Shown here: one piece after another, positions 38,600 through 45,818 of the stretch
Position numbering within the stretch: position 1 is the first letter of the stretch
Layout of the letters: the number at the start of each line of letters is the position of its first letter
Origin: Agaribacter marinus
GTDB lineage: Bacteria > Pseudomonadota > Gammaproteobacteria > Enterobacterales > Alteromonadaceae
Length of the DNA stretch: 64,000 nucleotides
Direction: 5' to 3'
Assembly (NCBI RefSeq): GCF_030160655.1
Contig: NZ_BSOT01000006.1
Coordinates: 434,001-498,000, forward strand
Notes under the pieces: model-generated
The model's input: the letters and a program-made list of their open reading frames with translations, nothing else
Database searches by the model: none
What the model was told of the DNA's origin: nothing
Position numbers and translations under genes: made by a program

Positions 38600-39280
38600 T
38601 TGAGTATTTCAAAGCAAATTAAAAGCTACATCCTTTTAATCATCTCGGTTTCAACTTTGAAAAGTCATGCCTCATTAGTGACTTATGAATCGCTTGAAGA
38701 ACTCGATCAAGCTACTCAAACTTTGATTGTAGAAGATTGGAAATCGTATACTTTGCACACGGTATTATCAAACAACACGATAAATGGGATCGGTTATCAA
38801 GGAGAAAACTCACTAGGTGAACCGATTGTTACACTTGGGTCTAATTGTCGAATTAGTGGTCTATGGTGTATATCGCACTTAACAGATAATGGCCGAACTA
38901 GAAGTTTTGGTTCCCGCTCAGTCACGTTTTCATTTAACGACCCTATCCAATCATTTTCTCTTTTCTTAATTCAAGGTATTAATGAGCCTGTAGCTGGTCA
39001 AAGCAGTTGGTCAATCGATTTTGACACCGGCGAGTCATTAGTAATGGATTCAATATATGAACTTGGCGAAAGTTTTGGTTTGAGTTATTTGGGGGCATCC
39101 GGTATTAATGGAGCGACAGCAGTAACAATAAGGCAAACACGAAATGATACTAATGTGGTATGGGCTTTCAATCATATTGGATACGAAACATTAAAAGTAA
39201 GCGAACCTACTACGATGGTATCTTTCTTGATTTTGATCGCAATCTATATGATTCGCTTTAAATTACGAGAAAGGAATTAA
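38600..39280 (+). CDS. PEP-CTERM-sorted secreted protein
   Basis: About 226 aa from the TTG at 38600, which follows AGGGGAATAAA and matches the start of the duplicate at 34660. It has a signal peptide (SYILLIISVSTLKSHAS), a beta-rich body with a Cys pair (SNCRISGLWC), and a C-terminal VSEPTTMVSFLILIAIYM helix followed by basic residues, the pattern of a PEP-CTERM anchor processed by an exosortase. Exosortase genes are not in the window. The body resembles other PEP-CTERM proteins of marine bacteria; ligand unknown. A truncated inverted copy exists at 34.3-34.7 kb. Confidence 0.75.
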   Translation: MSISKQIKSYILLIISVSTLKSHASLVTYESLEELDQATQTLIVEDWKSYTLHTVLSNNTINGIGYQGENSLGEPIVTLGSNCRISGLWCISHLTDNGRTRSFGSRSVTFSFNDPIQSFSLFLIQGINEPVAGQSSWSIDFDTGESLVMDSIYELGESFGLSYLGASGINGATAVTIRQTRNDTNVVWAFNHIGYETLKVSEPTTMVSFLILIAIYMIRFKLRERN

Positions 39281-39281
39281 G

Positions 39282-39821
39282 ATGCCAACTGAAATTCTAA
39301 CAGCAATTATTGGTTTTTTAGCTTCAGTGATAGCAGCATGGATACAAAGTAGAAATAATCCTAATCAAACAGATAGTGATGGCCAATTTAAGAAGTCAAA
39401 AGCATTAGCAGTATTCGCTATTGGGATAGCTTTTACTAGCTTAGTAGTAAGTCTTGTCTCTTTTAAACAAGCGTTTACTCCGGAAATCAAAGTCGTCAGT
39501 GAAATGATTACTGTTTATGCGCCAGGCACTGATTTATCTGGAGTTGATAAAAATAGAACTATGAAACGCTATGTCGCCGGAGTCGATAGAGATCCTACAC
39601 AAAACAAAACCATTAATATCGTTGATCTAAAGTGTTCGCAAGGTATGAAGCCAATTGGCGCTTGGTACGCTATTAACAGAAGCCGTCCTGGCGACTTACT
39701 GTACAATATATTTGTTGCTCCAAAGCATGACAATATTGAACTAACGCTACGCGTTGCTCAAGGTTCTCGGGGTTATGCCTATGTACAGATTTTCGCACTT
39801 TGTAGTAAATTCGAAAAGTGA
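39282..39821 (+). CDS. Membrane-anchored hypothetical protein (179 aa)
   Basis: Two N-terminal hydrophobic segments (ILTAIIGFLASVIAAWI and ALAVFAIGIAFTSLVVSLVSF) flank a short polar loop; the remaining 110 residues form a beta-rich domain, probably periplasmic. It starts one base after the PEP-CTERM gene's stop and its stop overlaps the next start (GTGA). Function unknown. Confidence 0.62.
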   Translation: MPTEILTAIIGFLASVIAAWIQSRNNPNQTDSDGQFKKSKALAVFAIGIAFTSLVVSLVSFKQAFTPEIKVVSEMITVYAPGTDLSGVDKNRTMKRYVAGVDRDPTQNKTINIVDLKCSQGMKPIGAWYAINRSRPGDLLYNIFVAPKHDNIELTLRVAQGSRGYAYVQIFALCSKFEK

Positions 39822-40477
39822 CAAGGGATAAAATACAGGTGAACATTGAGACAGTTCTGGTCGGATTAATAGGTGTTTTTGTGGGGGTTATATTAAACAC
39901 TTTCAAAGACCTGTATCTACGAAAGAGAACAGAAAAAATCGCTAGAACATACCTTTCAATTCAGATCTCTGCGTTATTACATAACTTTATTTATGGTTGC
40001 TTGGATGTCGTTAATGACAATGGGTTGTATGAGGGGAAAAGAGATGAATCAGGATGCCTTAGAGCTCAGGTTGATACTCCAAAATTTGAACCCATGTCAG
40101 TTGAGGTTGATTGGACAACATTACCACCAAAATTAATGCAAAAATTGCTTCAATTTCCAAGTGATGTCGAGTATTCAAATATTTATATATCTGAAGTATG
40201 GGAATATGCGGCGACTCCTCCAAACTGGGATGAGTTTTTTGAAGCAAGAATTGAAAAATTTGCGCCCTTGGGCGTCACCGCAATTTCTTTGATAAAGGAA
40301 TTGGAAGCCGTCTCAAACGTACAGTTAATTGACGACAAAGCTATTTCAGAAATTAAGAAAAGATTAGATTTAGAAATAGAAAAAGTAGAGAAAGCAATGC
40401 GTGTCAGGGATGCGCAAAACGCTGAAAATCTATCTAAATTATCAACAAGGGAATCAAGAAATTTTGGAAGTATTTAA
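39818..40477 (+). CDS. Membrane-anchored hypothetical protein with coiled coil (219 aa)
   Basis: One N-terminal membrane helix (VLVGLIGVFVGVILNTF) and a long cytoplasmic-looking domain ending in a charged coiled coil. The GTG at 39818 overlaps the previous stop, suggesting translational coupling; another GTG at 39839 follows AAGGGAT and would give 212 aa. Function unknown. Confidence 0.58.
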   Translation: MTRDKIQVNIETVLVGLIGVFVGVILNTFKDLYLRKRTEKIARTYLSIQISALLHNFIYGCLDVVNDNGLYEGKRDESGCLRAQVDTPKFEPMSVEVDWTTLPPKLMQKLLQFPSDVEYSNIYISEVWEYAATPPNWDEFFEARIEKFAPLGVTAISLIKELEAVSNVQLIDDKAISEIKKRLDLEIEKVEKAMRVRDAQNAENLSKLSTRESRNFGSI

Positions 40478-40478
40478 T

Positions 40479-40937
40479 TTGATATTGGCAATTATTGGAT
40501 TTTTCGTAACGATTATTGGGGCTTTTCTTGAGCTTCGTGGCAGCTGTAAAAAGTTGGGCTTCGCTCTAGTAATTGTGGGAGCAATTGTTGGTTTCATAGG
40601 TTGGACGTTTGAAAACATTGAAACAAGAAAAATGCAAGAATCCATTTTGGAAAACCAAGAAAAACTCGGAAAAGCGCAAGCTCTTCTGGCGAAGGAACAA
40701 AAGAAAACTCTTTGCGTAGCAGAAATATTATTTAGTGCCGCTGAACAAGTTAGTAACGTGGACGCTTCTGCTTATGGGAAAGGCAATGATGGTAAAGCTA
40801 GGAGAGAAAGGCTTGTCAAATATCTAGTGGAAAACAAGGGGTATTTACTTGAAGAAGGGTACACAAACGGGCCGTATAGCACACCACAAAACTGTGTGGA
40901 AATGGAACAACTAGTAATAAAAGCGAGTAAGGAATAG
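40479..40937 (+). CDS. Small membrane protein with coiled coil (152 aa)
   Basis: The TTG at 40479 lies one base after the previous stop with GGAAG upstream, giving two membrane helices (LAIIGFFVTIIGAFL, FALVIVGAIVGFIGW) and then a coiled coil and a soluble tail. The frame is open from 40401, inside the previous gene, but that extension has no site. It is the last gene of the small-gene operon. Confidence 0.55.
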   Translation: MILAIIGFFVTIIGAFLELRGSCKKLGFALVIVGAIVGFIGWTFENIETRKMQESILENQEKLGKAQALLAKEQKKTLCVAEILFSAAEQVSNVDASAYGKGNDGKARRERLVKYLVENKGYLLEEGYTNGPYSTPQNCVEMEQLVIKASKE

Positions 40938-40998
40938 AAGCAAGAACAAGCAAGGCTTGCTCTGTAATAATACTCCATTTTAGGGAGTTAACGCAAAG

Positions 40999-41025
40999 CC
41001 ACCTTCTTTAGAAGGTGGATTATTT
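40999..41025 (+). terminator. Hairpin after the small-gene operon
   Basis: CCACCTTC (40999-41006) and GAAGGTGG (41011-41018) pair perfectly around TTTA, followed by ATTATTT. It could end the operon transcript. The TTTA loop also resembles hairpins at IS200/IS605 ends, but no transposase of that kind is present. The rest of the 40938-41237 gap shows no gene. Confidence 0.45.
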
Positions 41026-41237
41026 ACTGAGCCCGTTGCGGTATATTTGTACGTGACGCCAGTGGACTTTATAAAGTCGTTTAATTTGTACTAGCTCAGA
41101 CTTGCTCTTGATGTGCGTTTTGTCTGGTACTAAAAACAATCAACGTCTTTAGCAACAGTGGCAAACGTCGAACTGAAAATCCCATTTTTGACTTTTTTTC
41201 GTTGTAAGAAATTAAGCTCGTAACCTAGTCGGCAAAA

Positions 41238-41428
41238 TTAATCAAAAGTCAGCCTGCTTGATTTCGATGAAATCGTATCATTTTTACCATAGATAGTGTC
41301 TACGTTAGCCTCATCACATAAAATACTACAGTATTTTTTAAAAGATGAAGCCACTTTTTCATATTCATGAAATGCTCCAAGGACATTTTCCTCTTTTAGA
41401 TAATCCACTAGATATTCTACTGGTGCAT
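41238..41428 (-). pseudogene. 3' fragment of an unknown gene cut by the IS3 element
   Basis: On the minus strand a frame of about 63 codons (VEYLVDYLKEENVLGAF..., ending in RLTFD) leads out of the left end of the IS element and stops at 41238. It has no start of its own outside the IS, so it is the C-terminal remnant of a gene whose 5' part has been lost. Family unknown. Confidence 0.5.
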
Positions 41429-41494
41429 TGTAACGGTCTACTTTTCCTAGACACCTTGTTAGAGGTACACTAACCTATAACTAATGAGGTAAAT

Positions 41495-41803
41495 ATGAGC
41501 CGTAAAACGTTCTCAGCAGAATTTAAACAAGAATGTGTTGAACTCGTTGTTCGACAAGGTTATCAAGTCAAACAAGCAGCACTCGCGATGAATATTGGCT
41601 TTTCCACACTCCAACGTTGGATTCGGCAGTATCGAGAAGAGCAACAGGGACTTACGCCAACAGCCTCTGCGATTACGCCAGAGCAACAACGTATTCAAGC
41701 GCTTGAAAAGCAGGTAAAACAACTCCAAAGTGACAATGACCTGTTAAAAAAAGCGTCAGCCTTTTTCGCCATGGAAATGAACGGCAGCAGCAAGTCGCGC
41801 TGA
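41495..41803 (+). CDS. IS3-family transposase OrfA
   Basis: The 102-aa protein has the N-terminal helix-turn-helix (SAEFKQECVELVVRQG, LQRWIRQY) and a leucine-zipper-like tail (IQALEKQVKQLQSDNDLLKK). The A7G run near its end allows a -1 shift into OrfB to make the OrfAB transposase; the OrfB frame is open back to that run. Confidence 0.9.
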   Translation: MSRKTFSAEFKQECVELVVRQGYQVKQAALAMNIGFSTLQRWIRQYREEQQGLTPTASAITPEQQRIQALEKQVKQLQSDNDLLKKASAFFAMEMNGSSKSR

Positions 41804-41805
41804 AC

Positions 41806-42642
41806 TTGAAAAAGGCTGGATATCCCGTTAAACAAATATGCCGTTGTTTGCCTGTGGCTAGGAGTAGCTTCTATGCACGCTGCAAACCTAAAGCCATTAA
41901 GCCTGAGACACTGCGTTTACTCGCCGCTATACGCCAGACCCATAAGGATATGGATGCCACTTATGGCACTCGACGTATGGTTGTAGAATTACGTGAATTA
42001 GGTTTTGATGTTGGACGTTACAAAGTGAGTCGACTGATGAAAAAACTTAAGTTAGTCGCCAAGCGTCCCAAACAGCATCGATACCCTCGCTATGGACAAT
42101 CATCGTTGCTTGCCCCTAATAGCCTAAATAGGCAATTTAATCCTGAAAGGGCTAATCGCTATTGGTCTGGCGACATTACCTATATCCGCACTAGCCAAGG
42201 GTGGCTGTACTTAGCGATTGTCATGGATTTGTACTCTCGAAGGGTGATTAGTTGGGCGTTTTCAGATAAACCTAATAGCGAGTTAACGACGCGAGCACTT
42301 AGGTTAGCAGTGAACAAACGACAGCCTAATCAAACAGTGGTTTTCCACTCGGCTCATGGAGGGCAATACACAAGTACGGCGTTTCAACAATGTATGGAGG
42401 AACACAACATTGAGTCAAGTATGAGTAGAAAAGGAAATTGCTTAGACAATGCCGTGACGGAACGTTTCTTTAGAAGCTTAAAATCAGAGCGAGTGAATTA
42501 TAGAAGATATAAAACACGCCAAGCAGCTAAAGCAGATATCATAGACTATATTGAACCGTTCTATAATCAAAAAAGGCGCCATGCTACGCTGGGCAATATA
42601 TCGCCAGCGGAATATGAGCTAAACTATTTAAAAACAGCCTAA
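41806..42642 (+). CDS. IS3-family transposase OrfB, catalytic Asp replaced by Ala
   Basis: The 278-aa rve-type integrase core has YWSGDITYI with the first Asp and GNCLDNAVTERFF with the Glu, but the second catalytic site reads FHSAHGGQY where the family has HSD (codon GCT at 42352-42354, residue 183 of this frame). That change should abolish strand transfer, so this copy is probably dead unless complemented. The rest of the frame is intact, which points to a recent loss. Confidence 0.9.
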   Translation: MKKAGYPVKQICRCLPVARSSFYARCKPKAIKPETLRLLAAIRQTHKDMDATYGTRRMVVELRELGFDVGRYKVSRLMKKLKLVAKRPKQHRYPRYGQSSLLAPNSLNRQFNPERANRYWSGDITYIRTSQGWLYLAIVMDLYSRRVISWAFSDKPNSELTTRALRLAVNKRQPNQTVVFHSAHGGQYTSTAFQQCMEEHNIESSMSRKGNCLDNAVTERFFRSLKSERVNYRRYKTRQAAKADIIDYIEPFYNQKRRHATLGNISPAEYELNYLKTA

Positions 42643-42672
42643 CTGGGTGTCTAAGATCATTAGACCGTTACA

Positions 42673-43322
42673 TCAAAGCTGCGGCCGATAATCTGCATGC
42701 AATTATTGAAAGTTTCAATGAAATTAAAAAAGATTGTATCCAAGAAAAGTCCCTATACATAGTAGCTCATAGTATGGGGGGGTTAGTCGCGCGAGCACTA
42801 TGCCAACTAACAGGCAGTAAAAAGTATGTGTCAAAAATAGTGACACTGGGAACACCTCATGATGGAACACTCTACGATGCTCAGGTTATAGGTCACATGA
42901 TTCACTGGGGAGAGTCGATAAGTTCAAAAATGAAGGGGTTTACGCCGAATGCAAATTCGGCAAAAGAGTTAACTAAGAAGGACAATACAAACGGCCAATG
43001 CCTCATTGATAAATTACAAAGAGATTCAGATAGCTTGAAGGACATTAAAATTTTCAGTGTTTCCGGTGGGAAAAAATGGTTAGATTATGGTAGCTTTTTT
43101 AAAAGTTATATAGCAAATTGGAAAATCCAAAAATGGTTCGAAGATAAGCCTAATGATGGCCTTGTGTTGGAGTACAGCAGTAACATCAAAAACTCAACGC
43201 CCGACGCAGACAATAATCACCACCACTTTAATAAATATACTGAGTACGACGACATTAACCATTCGTATTTAATCGATAACCATCAAATACTACTTAAGTT
43301 AACCGCTTGGTTGAAAGAATAG
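42673..43322 (+). pseudogene. Lipase-like alpha/beta hydrolase, N-terminus removed at the IS3 junction
   Basis: The frame enters from the right IS end (IKAAADNLHAIIESF...) and continues 216 codons. It has the nucleophile elbow AHSMGGLVARAL, VTLGTPHDGT after it, and a late His in DDINHSYL. PGAP1/lipase-type serine hydrolases start 80-120 residues earlier, so the 5' part with the oxyanion strand is missing. An internal ATG at 42774 falls inside the active-site motif and would not give a working enzyme. The intact ancestor could have been a phospholipase-type effector or a lipase. Confidence 0.7.
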
Positions 43323-43762
43323 TAATTTTTAGCGTACTTCACGGAAATATAATTTTATTCATTAAACAGCTATCTAGGTGACAAAATAGCTGCCTATAAG
43401 TTTACTTCTTCGAGTTCGCAAATTCAGATAATAAGTGCACGGAATCTCACCAGTAAATTCGGAGGCTTTTCATTTGAGATGTCCGTACATTTGCACGATT
43501 CAGAAGCTCAAAACCAGAAATTTCAACTTCCGCTGTTTGTCCTTAGCGGTGATCAGTTTCGTTAGTTGCCAATGGCTCTTTCTCGCTCAAAATCGTCAAA
43601 ATGTAAAAAATACTGACAGTCGCCTAACTGCCCATTTTTGTCATTCAAGATAGAAAACAGCAACAAAAAATACCTACTCTATGCGTCCGCAAAGGAAGTC
43701 AAACAGACTGTCGAGTCTGGTTGAGCTCTCAATTTCAATGTGTTAGATGAAGTCTGAGCTAA
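43323..43762. other. 440-base region without a supported gene
   Basis: Short frames exist on both strands but none has a ribosome site together with protein-like composition. A CCGCT/AGCGG hairpin (about 43531-43551) and a CAGACT/AGTCTG hairpin (about 43701-43718) were seen. It is probably decayed DNA between the lipase fragment and the IS5 element. Confidence 0.4.
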
Positions 43763-43780
43763 TACAAACTTGTTCGTTCA

Positions 43781-44077
43781 ATGCTACCTGTATCACAAAG
43801 ACATTTAGCCATTTATGAACGCGTGTCAAATACGAGCAAACATGCAATAAATATGTTTGATACTCAGCTTGGTTTGAGATTCCCACTATCCAATCACTCT
43901 TCAATGATTTTGAATATGCTGACCCTAATGTGCCAGCCAGATGATCAGCCACTACCTTACGATGGTACAATTGACGTTCTGGATAAACTGATTAAATTGG
44001 CTTATCAAAAACTCTCGGATAGAAAAACATCCTTGAACTATCAAGCAAATGTTGATACTAAAATTGACAGTAGATTA
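43781..44077 (+). CDS. Hypothetical open frame interrupted by the IS5 element
   Basis: About 99 codons (MLPVSQRHLAIYERV...), helical in prediction, run into the left end of the IS5 element. Removing the IS and one TA joins it to 22 more codons that are antisense to the end of the hydrolase gene, so the original gene end is unclear. No family recognised; it may be a remnant. Confidence 0.35.
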
Positions 44078-44092
44078 GGGCGTGTTGATCTT

Positions 44093-44611
44093 TCACATAG
44101 GTAACCAACACATAATACAAGCCAAAGCGACCATGCTTTCATAATTGGCTTTGAGTTTATCGTACCGAGTGGCTATTGCTCGGTACTTTTTGAGCTTTTC
44201 AAACGTATTCTCGACTAAATGACGATATTTGTATAGACACCAGTCAATATCGTCATTACCTACCTTTGAGTTCGATTTTCTAGGAATATTCGGTATTGAA
44301 TTTCTCCCCCTTACTTGTTCTCGAATAGCCTCGCTATCGTATCCTTTATCAGCGATGATGTAATTTGCATACGGCAACATATCTATCAACGGTTTCGCTG
44401 CTTTACTGTCATGAGGTTGTCCGCCTGTAATCGTAAACTCAATGGGTAATCCGTAACTATCTACAGCTAAGTGTATTTTACTTGTATTGCCACCTTTGCT
44501 TTTGCCTATAGCTTCATCATATTTTGAGCTTGCTCCAGCACTGTGTTGATGTGCTTTAACGATACTGCCGTCAATAAATATCCATTCGAAATCAGGCTCA
44601 GAAATCAGCTT
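44093..44611 (-). CDS. IS5-family transposase, second frame (OrfB, DDE domain)
   Basis: About 172 codons without their own start, entered from OrfA by a -1 shift. It contains WIFIDGSIVKAHQHSAGAS, YIIADKGYDSEAIRE and HLVENTFEKLKKYRAIATRY, which supply the D, D and E residues. Typical for IS427-group elements, which make the full transposase by frameshifting. Confidence 0.82.
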   Translation of the reverse strand, partial: KLISEPDFEWIFIDGSIVKAHQHSAGASSKYDEAIGKSKGGNTSKIHLAVDSYGLPIEFTITGGQPHDSKAAKPLIDMLPYANYIIADKGYDSEAIREQVRGRNSIPNIPRKSNSKVGNDDIDWCLYKYRHLVENTFEKLKKYRAIATRYDKLKANYESMVALACIMCWLPM

Positions 44612-44841
44612 TTAAAAAGTCGCTGCAAAATACCTTTTCGAGTCCAAAGTAAAAAGCGCCTGAAAATGGTATTCCATAAGCCAAATGTGTCGGGTAAATC
44701 CTGCCAAGGGCAACCGACTCGCATTCGATAAAGAATCCCTTCCATAGTTTGTCTATGTTCTGGCTTGTCATATACACGGTCTTCAAGCAATATAGTTCGC
44801 AGCTTAGACCAGTGTTCATCTGTGAGCATTAATCTGGGCAT
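44605..44841 (-). CDS. IS5-family transposase, first frame (OrfA)
   Basis: The 78-aa frame (MPRLMLTDEHWSKLRTILL..., RVGCPWQDLPDTFG) is the N-terminal DNA-binding part of an IS5-type transposase. It ends in LFKS at a TTTTTAAAAGC sequence where a -1 shift would continue into OrfB. Confidence 0.85.
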   Translation of the reverse strand: MPRLMLTDEHWSKLRTILLEDRVYDKPEHRQTMEGILYRMRVGCPWQDLPDTFGLWNTIFRRFLLWTRKGILQRLFKS

Positions 44842-44933
44842 GGCAATTTCGTTAGTTGTTTTTGGCGAAAATATTATACGAAATTGCCGACTTTTAATTT
44901 ACTTACCAAAGATCAACACGCCCTAAATAGCGT

Positions 44934-45818
44934 TTATTCCAAAACAGTATCTTTCAGCCAATCGCGGGTTATTTGTATTACTCGCTGTGAATGAGTTTTT
45001 GATGAATCGAACACGTTGTAAATGTGGTCAGCGCCCACAACGAGCACTTTTTCCACACGTTCTGCATTGACTAGGTTGTCATATAAACGTGACTCTTCGT
45101 ATATTTGAGGTTCGTCGGAGCCAACAAGATACAGCAGTTTTCCTGTAAAACAGCGTAAGGGCGGGTAAATATCTGCTGCATTCATGCCCAAGTAGTGTTC
45201 TTTCGTAATGATTAAGTTGGCCCAAGTATTCAGCGTTACACTGCCTTGAGTCATTACCTCTCGATGTTGTTGTTCGCTCAACATGCGCGGAAACAAGCTG
45301 TCGGGATTGCCTGCGTATGACCATAACACCAAGTTATCGATGCGGTTTTCATCATTCGCCGCTAGCGATAATGCAGTTGTACCACCTAAACTGTGCCCTA
45401 AGACAATGACTGGCAACGAGGGGAATTGTTTTTTTAGGTGTCCTAACGCTATCTGCGCGTCGTGTACTCTGCTTGCATAAGTGCTAGTCAGCGTATAATT
45501 AGATTTCTCTTGTTCGCTTTCGCCCCTTATATCTGTTCTTAGCGATACAATTCCCATATGCGCAAACGCTTTCGCTGTATCAACAAACAAGTCGCCGACA
45601 CCATCTAGGTGAGCCGCCCAACCGGTAATAAATAGGGCGATTGCTTTGGGTGGTTTATTGTCACACTGCGTAATAGCAATACGTAAATCAGTGTCTATTT
45701 GCGTATATTCATCCAATACATGGCTGCACGTGTCGCTTTGTGCATTGGCGAATGCGCTGGTAACTATCGTCATCACACAACATAAGCATAACAACCGAGC
45801 GGTATTGAATACTGTCAT
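44934..45818 (-). CDS. Exported alpha/beta hydrolase
   Basis: The 294-aa protein has a signal peptide (LLCLCCVMTIVTSAFANAQ), an RGESEQ segment and the nucleophile elbow VIVLGHSLGGTTAL, with a late VVGADHIYNVFD that offers the catalytic His. It resembles dienelactone-hydrolase/lysophospholipase-type serine hydrolases. Its start overlaps the end of the upstream oxidoreductase gene by 4 bases, so the two are cotranscribed. Substrate unknown. Confidence 0.75.
   Translation of the reverse strand: MTVFNTARLLCLCCVMTIVTSAFANAQSDTCSHVLDEYTQIDTDLRIAITQCDNKPPKAIALFITGWAAHLDGVGDLFVDTAKAFAHMGIVSLRTDIRGESEQEKSNYTLTSTYASRVHDAQIALGHLKKQFPSLPVIVLGHSLGGTTALSLAANDENRIDNLVLWSYAGNPDSLFPRMLSEQQHREVMTQGSVTLNTWANLIITKEHYLGMNAADIYPPLRCFTGKLLYLVGSDEPQIYEESRLYDNLVNAERVEKVLVVGADHIYNVFDSSKTHSQRVIQITRDWLKDTVLE

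Larger units (their letters stand above)
41429..42672 (+). mobile_element. IS3-family insertion sequence
   Basis: The 1244-bp element begins TGTAACGGTCTA and ends with its complement TAGACCGTTACA; the imperfect inverted repeats extend for about 33 bases. It carries the two overlapping-type reading frames of IS3 elements with an A7G slippery run at 41746-41753. No matching 3-4 bp target duplication flanks it (CAT left, TCA right), and both neighbours are gene fragments, so it has probably taken part in a deletion or inversion after insertion. Confidence 0.9.
44078..44923 (-). mobile_element. IS5-family (IS427-group-like) insertion sequence
   Basis: The 846-bp element has 16-bp inverted repeats GGGCGTGTTGATCTTT at both ends and is flanked by TA on each side (44076-44077 and 44924-44925), the target duplication of the IS427 group. 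Two frames on the minus strand are joined by a -1 shift. It lies 10 bases beyond the stop of the hydrolase gene and interrupts a small open frame on the left. Its ends and DDE residues look intact, so it may still be active. Confidence 0.88.
34141..44925. other. AT-rich accessory island with recombinase, TA pair, small-gene operon and two IS elements
   Basis: Between the GFA terminator and the 3' end of the hydrolase gene at 44934 the DNA becomes visibly richer in A/T, genes are short and mostly unknown, and recombinase, toxin-antitoxin, IS3 and IS5 elements cluster with gene fragments and an inverted gene duplication. This is the pattern of a mobile or rearranged region. I could not find flanking att direct repeats or a tRNA target, so the exact ends are inferred. 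Confidence 0.6.

Noticed and set aside
40999-41018. IS200/IS605 end hairpin
   Set aside because: The TTTA-loop hairpin is similar to such ends, but there is no Y1 transposase nearby, so a terminator is the simpler reading.
35900-43322. Chromosomal integron cassette array
   Set aside because: Small co-directional genes near a tyrosine recombinase suggested cassettes, but gaps are mostly under 20 bases, no attC-like repeats with GTTRRRY/RYYYAAC boxes were seen, and the recombinase lacks the IntI patch.
43435-43653. 72-codon frame before the IS5 region
   Set aside because: Composition is Cys/Arg/Phe-rich without a ribosome site; it does not look like a real protein.
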